From NCBI GenBank assembly GCA_031763025.1, contig JASSKH010000037.1, forward strand, positions 1,612,001 to 1,676,000: a stretch of DNA of 64,000 nt. Direction: 5' to 3'. The notes beneath the pieces are model-generated. The model searched no databases. It saw only the letters and a list, made by a program, of their open reading frames with translations, and was not told the origin of the DNA. A program made the position numbers and the translations under genes. Below, one piece after another: positions 21,868 to 33,800 of this stretch. This stretch comes from Macrocystis pyrifera. Taxonomy: Eukaryota; Sar; Phaeophyceae; Laminariales; Laminariaceae. Within the stretch, counting starts at the first letter, position 1; each line of letters starts with the position of its first letter.

Positions 21868-24800
21868 CCGACCTCTTTGCTTCGCCCCGAGAAGAACTTG
21901 TGGGGAGCGTCCTGTTTTCCTTGTCGCTGAACTTTAAGCAGATGGCTCTTTACTACGCCCCGGCCTTCTTCTTTTACCTCTTGGCCTCCTGCATATGGGG
22001 ATCAGCTGGTGGAAGCACGATTGGTAAGAACTATTAGGGGGGACCATAGTAAATAGGACCAAATGTTGTTCGCAAAAATAGCAAAATATATAGGTTTTGG
22101 TGTGTACCGTAGGTTCTATTTACTATGGTCCCCCGTAATAGTAGACGTCGGACATATCATGATGTTGAGTAGATAATCTACGGCAGATTATCTAGATGTT
22201 CTAGAGTTTTCAGGGCAGATGGATAGATAGATAGATCTCTGATCTGTATGATCTGTATGGTCATAGCTCACGTTGCCGCGTGGGAGCCATATTGTCGGCG
22301 TGATCTAGCACACTTTTTCTGGGTTGCATCTCTGGGTTGCATCTGTAATGTACATATGCTGCACAACATGTCACAGCAACAGGTTGGGACCTATAGCCTA
22401 TAGTATCATAGATTATCTACAGTAGATGGTGATGGCGTGTGGAGGTATAGTATCGCTCTGTTCGAAAATATAGGGTGCGTTTAGGTGCTCGTAAAATTAA
22501 GGCGTGTTTACAAGTACCAGGTATACCAGTATGGGCATCACTTTGACGATATTGCTTGACACAAAAGAGGCATGCTAGTGTTTCCAGGCGATAGAGAGGG
22601 AACAGGCGAAAGAGCAGGAGATGACCAGGGGATGAAAGCTCTTCACCTCCGGCTTTCCGCAACATGTATGCCCTCTTGAATCCTCTTGAGTGAATACATA
22701 CTACGTGAATGCCAGGTACGCATACCGTTCTCTCCGGAAACGTGTGACCGTTTCGGTGCTAACATGATTGCCCTACTATTAGTAGTCCTTACATTTGCAG
22801 AGAGAGTGGTAGAAAATAAATTAGGTGCTGCTTGCTCTATGGTGGCTTTTGCCCAGTTTTTTTTTATCGAAGCGGCGTTTTACTCCTGGAAAGAAAGCGT
22901 TTGTAAGAGAGAAAACTAAAGGTGCTATTTTTTTTTCCTATGCCCAAAGTATACCAGGTACCTGGTACCTCTTTGCCCTGAAATATAATGTCCGTTGGTA
23001 TGTTAATATTTTTTGCAAACGGTCCTTGCGGTTTGGATATTAGTATTGTATCCAAACGGTCCCTAGGTTTCTGTGGATAATGGTAGGGCCTCCTTTTGAG
23101 CCGGGTGAAGCCGTTAAGCCGGAGATCTCTGCGCTGTCCGTCCGACCGAAACATCTGTACGCCATCCACCATCGCACACAGTTGACAAACAGTTCACACC
23201 TCAGACTTACAGATCATGATCTACTAGTAGATGATCTACAGTGGCCTCCCACAACAGTTCACACCTTACGCATACAGATCATGATCTACCTGTAGATAAT
23301 CTAGTTCCTTACCCGCCGTTGTAAGATGTTGTGCAGGACCTGCCTTATAGGGCTAAAACCCAACCCAGGAAACACGTGCTACAGTAGTAGAGCGTGCAGA
23401 CTGTACAGCTCCCACCCGGCAACATGAGCTAGATCATACAGATCATCTTCCCTGAAGGATCTAAATCATACAGATCATACAGATGATCTATCTGCCCGAG
23501 CTGTGCAAAGGTTAGAAATGTTCACCAGCGGGGGTTCTTACTATATAGGGAAAGTAAGGCATGTTGTTTTCTTAAGCAAGAGTGGGGACCCGGACAGAGC
23601 GAGCAAAACAATGGTTGATAGATTCGGTGTTATATGACCGTCTATGAGCTATAGAGCAGTGTGGGTAGGATCATGTTGCGCCTCGTGCTGTACCGCCGTA
23701 CGACTCCTTGCATTCAACCATTGCAAATCGAACACCAACCATTGTATATTACGTATCCCAATCACGCGGTGACCGTCGCTACATACCAACCATTGTATAA
23801 TCGTCACCTTTTGTCCGCAAAATCTCCCCGCTGGTGTCCTAAGAGCGTTGTTTGTAGTTGATGTTTTGACCACGGGTGATACTGCATGCATTTTATTTTA
23901 TTTTTATTTTTTTCCCCGTTTATTGCCATCGCCCTTCTTTTCTCTCTCCCTCCTCCTACTACTCGTGGCTCAGATCAACCATTGGGTCACATAGCAGGCT
24001 CTCCTCCCCCCTCCCCACCACTTGTATGAACCACATGCATTGTACGCATTGTATTAACGATGGGCATTGTACGCTTTGTATGAACAATATGCGTTGTGTG
24101 TTTTGTGTGAACAATTTCCACTGTATGCATTGCATGAACTCGTTTCGCTGAAACCCCATCGTGCGCTAGCTTTCGCGTGGTGGTTGTGATCGTACGAACG
24201 ACTCAAGAATAGCTTGGTACTGCTGTATTGGTACTTGTTAGTAGTGCAGGTAAACCAAAGAAAATCAGATCGAGTATTTATCGCTTTCAAGAGCATACTG
24301 CTCGTGGGGAGGCGGTGGCGTTCGATATATCAAACGAGTACTTGAGGCGTATATGCTACCGCGACACCTATCTATATAATAATGATGTTGCGAGCACATA
24401 TCATCTCTATGTGCTGCATTTAGTACCCACCGATGGTGTTCGATACTTGAGCTGTATATAGCACGTTTTGGAGCGTAGTATTGCAACATATATATATATA
24501 CCAGGTATATACCAGGTATGTATTAATGTTGGATTTTGTTGCGAACACATACTGCACGAATCATATGCATGTGCTGCTCATGTCTGAATAATAATAATAT
24601 TCTCGAACCCTAGCCCTGACTCTGCTTACTGCGTCACTGCGCTTCTCTAGTATCTCTGCTGTGTCGTGTTTTGTAACCACAGAGCTTGTATCTCTCTCTC
24701 TAGGATTGAAGAATCGGGACGGACACTGGTTGTGCTGGATATCAGCGGGTAGAAAGAACGGTTTAACGTGAAGAACACACACAGTTCCCGCCAACGCAAG

Positions 24801-27800
24801 AGAACGGAGGAAACCTCATCAGCGTGGTAAATGGCGGCGCCATATAGTTGCAGCACGCGATCAAGTACTCGCCTCACTCATTCTCGACCGAAAACAGGGC
24901 CGGTCAAAGAGTCAAGGAGTTAGGCGAGTACTTGATCTCGTGCTGTGACTTCGTGATGCCGCCATTTACCAAGCTCGTGAGGTTTCCTCCGTTCTCCTGC
25001 GTCTATGATATACTAACTGTGGAAAATGTCACTAAAACAGAGAGCAGCACAGCAGCAGCAGGGGATGACGGCGTCCCTGCTTAGGTACCAGTAGTGTCGC
25101 CCATTGTCCGTTTTACATCTGACACGAATCGCGCTGACTACAAATACATAAAGAAACGGCTTGAGTTTTTGCAGGGCTGCTCATGGGATTATGGTCCCGA
25201 TCTGAAAATTGAGATGGGCCGAGCAGGGCCGAGTATTTTCAGAATGTGATGGGCCGGGCCGGGCGGAGAATTTTGAGGATGTGCTGGGCCTGGCCGGGCC
25301 GATAATTTTGAAAATTTCATGGGCAGGGCCATGAAAAAATTAAAGCTGTAAATGTGATGGATCGGGTCGGGCCGCGGCCCAGCGTCCAACAAATTGTATG
25401 GGTAGTACTTGAGGCGTACGACTGTGTTTCCTGTGCGGTTTAGATTTTGACCTTCAGATTTTGACCCGATCGCATTTTCAGCTGTGAAGTCCGCAAATCA
25501 AAATAGTCCTCCTATGCGGAAATATCGGATTTATTGTGTGTACAGGGATTCGAGCAAACGCCGAGACCAACAGCTGTTATTGCGGTCTGGCGCCGCGAAG
25601 GGACGCGTCGAGTGCGCTGCACTGCGCTGCACTGCCCTTAGGACCCAAGCGTCCGAGCCTACGCTGACTGCCTCTGGTCTGGCGGCGAAGAGACGTGCCG
25701 AGTGCGCTAGAGGCATCCTCTGCCTTGATATTTTGTATTTTGACACAATGTGACTGACTGCTGTTGCTGCTGCTGTAGTCTACGAGTACGTAGTCACGGA
25801 GAGGTGCGCGCCGAGTGCGCTTCTCTTGGTCTCTAGGCCCGAGCCCGCGCCAGCCGACTGTAGTCTGGCCACGGAGAGACACACCGCCCGCCGATTGTGC
25901 GTCGGGTGCATCGCAACATCGCTATCCAGCTGTCAGCTGTGTCACCATCCAACTCATCGATCGTTTCTGCTGCCGCTTGCTGTCGTGGATATAATCTTGA
26001 GTTTAGAGACCATGCCATTTTTCGATTCGAAAAATTGATGGCCCAGGTCGTCGTATTTTGGGCCAAAGTCTGACGACTTGGGCCATGCCATCGGATTCTC
26101 AAAATCGAAAAAAAATCCGGTCGGGTTTTGCCTACGTATTCGGACTGCGAAAGCAAATGCTTTCATTTTAGGGATTGAAATAAAAATCTGAAGCTCCAAA
26201 TCGAACCAGCATAAGAAACAGCCTAAATACATAAACCTCCCGGTATATACGAGCACATATCGTGTGTACCTGGCATGTGCTGATCGTGTGCTGCTGTAGC
26301 ACCCACAGGTGGCGTTCGATATTTCAACGGTACGATAGTACGTGAGGCGTTATGTTGTTACGAACACATACGAATCATTTAATCATACATCTGAGCTATT
26401 GATGTCTGAGAAATATACTTCTGCAGTATCCACCAACGCGGGAGAACGGAGGAAGCCTCGTCAGCTTGATGAACGGCGGCACCGCAACGTCGCAGCACGA
26501 GATCAAGTACTCGCCTAACTCCTTCATGGCCGAAAGGCGCTAGGCGAGTACTTGATCGCGTGCTGGGAATTTACGGTGCCGTCATTCATCAAGCTGATCA
26601 GGTTTCCTCCGTTCTCCTGCGGTGATGTCAACGGTAGGAAGGTCGCAACGGCAGAGAGCAGCACACCTACAGCATCAGCAGCAGCAGCAGCGGCAGCAGC
26701 AGCAGCAGCTGCCTGGTAAAGTATGATAGAGGTTGTCTATTATAACCTACAGTCCCTGCTCCTCCCCAAGCAAACCAAATACATGGCTAAAACCTCCACC
26801 ATATACCCCGACAACCGGTGTCTCTCTCTATATGTATTCAGACTACATATTTATCAAAGTGAAAAACTCCAGCTGTGGAATCGATGATTTTTTTTCGTCG
26901 AAGCTCATGTTTGCATACTATTTGTCATATGTTATGTATGTGTGCTCGGATCGATCGCGCGTACTGCGGGTTTTATGTGACCTCATCAATGCAGGATATG
27001 TATCCTTCATGACCCCGATTGAGGGGAACTTAATCTGAACCTGTACGTACAACTGATACGAGTATGATGCTGGTTTTGCCGCAGGAGGGCGCACGGATGG
27101 CACGGTCTGGGCAAGGTGGACCGGCGTCGTCGGGCGTGTCCTTGAACTTGGCGCAGTGGTCTGTCTCACCTTTGCCCTTCTGTGGGGGCCCTTTTGCGTC
27201 TATCCGCACGATGAAGACGGAGGGGGGTGCTTGTCGTCGCTAGGCCAGGCAAGCTCAGCGCTAGCGTAAATGTTTCACGCGACGAACAGATCAGATAAAT
27301 CGCCGAGTCGTGATCTAGACAGTTGGGGACAAATAGGTCACCTGATCTAGATAATTCTCGGCAGATAGATGCCTGATCTACTGTATATATACCCTTTTGT
27401 GTCTATCCGCACGATGAGGATGGAAGCGAGGGTTTCTTGCCGTCGCTGCTCGTAGGGCAGGAAAGTTCACAGGAGCGCTACTGCTGTAGCATAAATGTAA
27501 TGTTTCACATGTCGGACAGATCAGGTAGATCCCCATTAGATGATCTCGATATGTCGGAGAAGATATATTCCACGGCAGATCAGATCCTCATTTCGTGATC
27601 TAGATACGTCGGGGGGCAGAGAGATCCCTGGTCTACTGTGTATGATATGTATGATCTGTACGATCTGGCTCATGTTGCATGGTGGGAGCCATGCGATGTG
27701 CACCATCTAGCGCATGTTTCCTGGGTTGAATATGTACTGTACAGTTCTTGCACAAAAGCATTTACGGCAGATGGGGTATGTATATCTAGGTAGATGATTT

Positions 27801-30800
27801 AGATCGCGAATTGTCATAACGGCAGATGCATCATTGATATCTAGATGACCAGTACGTAGATCGTGTTCCGTCATATCGGCAGTTAGTTACAGCATTAGTA
27901 TATGTGGATGATCTACGTAGATCGTGACCGTCCGATATGTGCAACTTTGTGTATACCTGGTATATACTGGTATGCAGCAGCAGTAGTGGTCCCTCTGTAA
28001 GGCCGGCTGCCCGCTATAGTGCCTGTAAAATCGCTCGGCACGAACGGATGAGGTTAGCCAGTGTATCACTGGGCGGAGTAGTGCTGGTCGCCTCTACATA
28101 CGATGCCGGTATTGTTGTCTGGCGCATACACTGTATCGACACTACAGAGGGATTGAGACTACTGCTGTAGTGCTGTACGAAACTCATTCAATATGTGTGC
28201 TCATTGAATGCACCGCCCCGTTTGACGTCGACTTGACCTTGCCTTGACGGCCTTGACGGCAGGTTTTGTTGAGGCTGTTCCCGTTCTCTCGAGGCCTGTT
28301 CGAAGACAAGGTCGCCAACTTGTGGTTCTGCATGGATGTGATTTTCAAGCTGAGAAATGAAGTGCCGCCCAAGATGGCCCTCGCAGCAACTTTAAGGTGA
28401 TCTGGAATTATATACCAGCACAGCAGTGTATGTAGGCAGCGGGACATTTGTATCAAGCTTGCACACCCGCGGACAGATCATCTACGGATCATGTACAGTT
28501 CACGATCTAGATCTTTCAAGAAAGATCTGCTCTCGATCTTGTACCGGTGTTAGCTACTGTAGCATTATCTACTGTATGTAGCGCATGTTCCGTGGGTTGG
28601 ACCTGCCCTATGTATAAGGCAGATCTTGCACAACCTCTCACAACGGTCGGTGAGGAATTAGATCATCTACAGTAGATAGATCAGGTAGATCATCATCTGT
28701 CCGAGATGTGAGACATTTTGAAGTGCTTACTGCGAAGAGCGACGCTTTTGACCGCGAGTGTGTGCCGTGCCGTGCCATGCCATGCCATGCGCCACCCGAT
28801 AATCGTCACGTCTGTACGCGAACAGTCTGCTGGGACCTGTGGGAGGTGACCTTCTGAGGCCGGGGCGTCCCCTCACGACGAGGAGACTGCTGCTGGCGAT
28901 GTTCAACAGCTCGATGGCCTTCTTTCTCTGCTCTTTTCAGGTGGGTCGTGCAGGTCTGTCTTTCCCGCGGGCAGTGTTCCGGCACTGCTGTTCCTGTTTC
29001 CAGCTGTCTGGAGAGATTCGAACGGCTCGCTCTCATTGATGCCGAGCAGTAGCTCAGGCGGTTTTCGAACGATTCCCAACGGTACACACCCATTTCACGC
29101 TCCAAACGGAACATGCATACAAAGGCCTCTTGTTTTGTCATTGCCCGTTCAATCATCGCTGCTATATCAAGAATGCTATGATGTGAAACACGTCAATATC
29201 TGCTACCATAAGGGAGTTCGTTAGTGCGGTGCGCTGGGTCGAAAGGTTAGTGGTTGCCTTTGGATGCGAAGGGAGGCCGCCTACCAGATATGATTAGGGG
29301 CTGGGGCTTTTGAACAGACGCGCGAGGCCCTCTTTGGACTCTTGTGCCTGATGCATCGTCGTTGGCTGAACACCGACGCAAATCAGGCTTCCTGATTATT
29401 GTGACATGTCTTTGTCAGCAGCAAGAGGGGCCATCGTTCCTTAGAGACGAGCCCAAACATGCACCCGCCAAAACTAGCAAGTACCGACACGCATGCTCCC
29501 CCAGGGGCGTACGGGAGCTCTCCTTTCTGATAGTAGGCGCCACCTAAGCAGCTTGGACGAGCGCAGACTTTAGTTTTATAGCCCTTTTCTGTCACTACAT
29601 AAGACGATCTGACGTTAATTCCGAGGGATTTGTGCCGAAAACGGAGGGTGTAGTCTGAGGTTTTAAAGATGTTATTCGCATGGCTATATACTGCAAGTAC
29701 TTCAAGCACATCTCTGGCCATGCTTTGCTCGGGCGAAACGCCTGCAAGAGACCACGTGCATGCGCATGTTGCGTCGAACCTTGCACGCGTCGGCCAAATC
29801 GCAATCTAAAGAACGATCTAAAGAACGACCCAGCTCATAGTCTACCGCTGTGCAAATGTTGTCCACAAGAGCTAGAACTCTACCCCCCCCCCCCCCGGTC
29901 CTCCGACTGGAAAGGGATGCGTGGTCAATGGTCGAATGTCTAAGGCAGGCGTCAAATGAGTAAGCCCCCCCCCCCACTATATTACATACCTGGTATATGT
30001 AATATATATATATATATAGGTTGGGTTGGCGCCGGTTGGCGCTGACGCTGTAAAACGCGTCCTTCACTGCGTGAGCTAGACAACCAAGGTACTGCTTTTT
30101 CTTTTTCTTCATCTTTTTTGGCGGTCACCACGGCTGGCGATCGAGTTGAAGCATCTTTGTGCGGGGGAGAAAGAACCTTCGCTCCGCACACGGGGGATGA
30201 TCGTATCTCGTAGTGGGTAAGGCATCCACGAGGCAGTTACATAGTGAACCCATTGCTGTCTCTGGAAGTCGCTACGCCAGAAAATAGATCAATTAATTGA
30301 CGCTGTCATCCATACGTAAGAAAGTCTCCTCTAAAGCGGTTCTTGGTAGGATGCAGCTCACCCCTCATCCGACTCGCCCAACACCTGACGGCGCTTCGCG
30401 CTTGGTGCAAGCAATGTCGGCCTGGTCCGTGAAAACCCGACGTGCTCCGTCCCGGCATTGTAGGGATGCGAGGGTCTATTGACATACGACTACGGCCATG
30501 CATGATATCGAGTAGCCCCCCCCCCCCCCCCGGCACCCGGCTAATAATATGAAGAAGAATGAAATAAAATAAACGAAGCTGTGAGATCGAAAATTTGCTC
30601 AAAACTCACCTTTGCAAGGTTAAGGTTGGTGTGATAATTCGATCGGGCGTTCGACGGGGTGTGTAGGAAAATCTTATTTGGGATCGGGAACCGATATGAT
30701 AATAGGCTGTAGTTCGTTGTTGTAGAGAGAATTAAGCGTTATGGTTCATATTCTTTGGCCGAGTACGTATTGGTAGTACGTAGCTCACTTCGACAGGAGC

Positions 30801-33800
30801 AGCTGATATTGTTTTGGTTGATCGCGCTTGTGGGGGTACCAAGTGGATACCGCACGGAACGGTGCTGGCAGACTCGTAGAACACGCGAACAGACAAGGCT
30901 GTTGCTTGCAGCTGGACAGCAGTCGCTCGCTGGATCAGGTAATTTGTAGGTTTTCAGAGTTGTCTACCAATTGTTACAGGTTTGAAAGCAACGGAATCGC
31001 TACCTACTAGTACCAAGTGTACCTTAAAGGCGACTGGTGTATACCTGGTATTATATAATACCATCAACATTTGTAGATTGCGGCAGAACGTTTAATCCAG
31101 GGTATAAGCAGGATGGTATTGCTGTTATATGTTTTTGTCTTGAGCTACTTAAGATTTTGTTTTTTTGGGAGACGATTGTAGACCAGGGATCTATCTATCT
31201 ATCCGTCCTGATGATCTAGATCATGACTTGGGTGAGTCCTTCGGTCTGATCTCTCCAACGCGCGAAAATGTTCTGGCAGGTGCATGAAAAGAGTTTGCTA
31301 CTGCCCCTGTGCCCGCTGGCATTTTTGTGGCAAGACGCGCCAATGTTCGTCACCTGGCTGCAGGTAAAAAATTAGGGGGGGTGTCGCTAGGAGTATCATA
31401 GTGGAGGCTTTTTTTTTTCGGCATTTCATATGCAGCCGCGATGTTTCGTATGGTAGATTCGGCTTACAATGTACATGGCCGCCTAAAATCTAGGACAAAG
31501 GAGATGCCTTTACTATTGATATGATAGGGCGTTCGCGAAGAATTTGGTTGGGTTGGGTTTTTTGTAGTGTGTTTCCTAGCAGGTACGTACTTAACCTAGG
31601 TACCTAACCTGGTTTACAATAGCAATCCCAACCCACGAAAAAATCAATTGATGTCGACAAAATGACGCTTTTAACCTTTAGAAGTATTTTTGGGTTGATC
31701 GACTCGGTGGTTCGGTTACCAAACGGAGCGACTTCTGACTGGCTACGTAGCGCCTTCGGAATCGCCTGTTTAAGGGTCCATCTTAACGGGGACTTTCGGC
31801 GCTTTCAATTTGACTTGAATTTTTTTTTTTTTTAATTTAATGTAAGGGCCCATCTTATCGAGGACTTTCGGTTCTTTCAATTTGACTAGATTTTTTTTTC
31901 TTCTAATTTAATTTACATCTCATTGAACGAAATTTAGTGTTCCCCGTTGAGATGGGCTCTAACCGTTCAGCTCCTCTCGTCTGTCGGCTTCGAATTTTTC
32001 TTTTTAACCCGACCAAAAATGACTACCCTGGTACATGGTGTATCGCAAATACTCTACTGCTGTACTTGTGAGCCCAGCTGCTTGATGCCCCGAGATCAGA
32101 GCCGCCGGACCTGAAATCTCCGTTTTTGTGTGAGATGCCTTCCGTCAACGCACACAGTCGACGGCAAAAACAAATGTCCATCAGCCCCGAGTTCCTAGTG
32201 TTAGCGGGAGCCTGCACTCTATTTTTTCATCGCCTGTGTGTCGCTTGGCAATGTCCTGGTAAGCGTGGAGCTGACTGGGTGCCATCCCTAGACGGCGGCT
32301 ACAAGTACGCACGGGAAAAAAAAAAAAAATGTCTGCTCCACGATGGTTTGGTTTGTGTTTCACATTTTCTTGTACCACTCTGTACCTAAAAAAAGGAAGT
32401 TTTTTATTGAATATTAATGCACTAACGGTGCTTATGTTTATGGACAGGGTGGTATGCAGGAAGGCTGCCAGCCGGGCATACGTGTGGTACGTATAATACC
32501 TTTAAGTTGCTCTGTCCAGAAGAGAGATACTACCCGTACTTGTATAGCATTTGTGATGAGATGACATACCCCCACTGGAACGGAATTCCAGAGCCGATTT
32601 GCTCTAAAGCGTGGGGAACACAAACATCGAAAACGGCGGGGCCTGGCATTGACGCGTCGCTCGGCGTATACACCCCCTATCTCCCTTGTCGAGATGGCCA
32701 GCTTGGAAAGCCGTCCCAGAGGGAGTATTCTCGCTATTGTTAATAATAGCGCGTTCATATTATACGGTAGTACTTGGTATTACCGGGGGGCCATAGAAAT
32801 GAGGACCCATCACATGCACAAAAGCCTATATATTCCAGTAGTTTTCCTAGGTGTATTTGGTCCTGATTACTCTGTTCCCGCGTGATAGACGCATTTGGAT
32901 CGCGCTACACCCCCCCCCCCCGCACACCCACACACAGTGGCCATTTCTCGCGAACAGATGTTGAGGGTCGAAACTCTGGTAAGGGCTTCCGTAACACCCG
33001 TGACGCTATATGTACAGTTAGTACTTCGATGTTAGATGTGCATGGTAACACGGCAGCGTTGATTTAAGGGGTTGCAGCTATAGTGTACCTCGTAGCTACT
33101 GTAGGTGCGGCCTCTGAGTTATGCGTGAGGCCCAGTGGTTAACAGCCAGTCGAGCCCTGATTATGCTTTTGATAGATCTGCAGCATGATCACTATTAATA
33201 GTCCACAAGCCAGCGCTGAGTTTTTCAAGTGGTTGTTGTGACTATAGTTAACTTTACATTTTCCGGCGCAATCACTTAGAGGCAATGATGACGACGATAT
33301 ACTGCTCACACGCATCTTGGTAGCGATATTACGTACGTATATACAAAACAATCGTTGTGCGCGTTGCCGCCTCGCCGCTTCGAACGCCTACTAAAAAAAC
33401 TCTTGTGCGGCCGTGCCAGGTCGTGGGAGTGTTCAGCATGACGCCGCTACTGGGCCGAGAGCACCTGCTCGTGCCTTGCGCCGTTTGCACGATGCTCTAC
33501 TGCGGCGCCTCGTGGGTGAGTTGTGAGAGTTGTCACTGAAGTATTTAAAAGCCATGATCATTGCGATTGGGGTGCATTCAGTAGTGTAGCATTGAACGTG
33601 CACATACAGGAACTCCGGGGTTTGTGTCGTGGGATGGTGCCCGCTATGTGCAGCTGCATCCTGCACAAAAAATTGTGCAGGGCGTCAATTTCAACCTTTC
33701 ACGTGGACCCAGACCAACCCAACCCCAGGTCTGACCCGAACCCGAACCCGAACCCTGACCCGAACCCTTTGGGGGGCTCGAGGTCGGCAGGGGCAGTCAC

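Noticed and set aside
22686-22919. Extra ALG6 exon in intron 5
   Set aside because: A hydrophobic open frame, but exon 5 and exon 6 join in phase and cover the family without a gap, and the frame has no matching motif.
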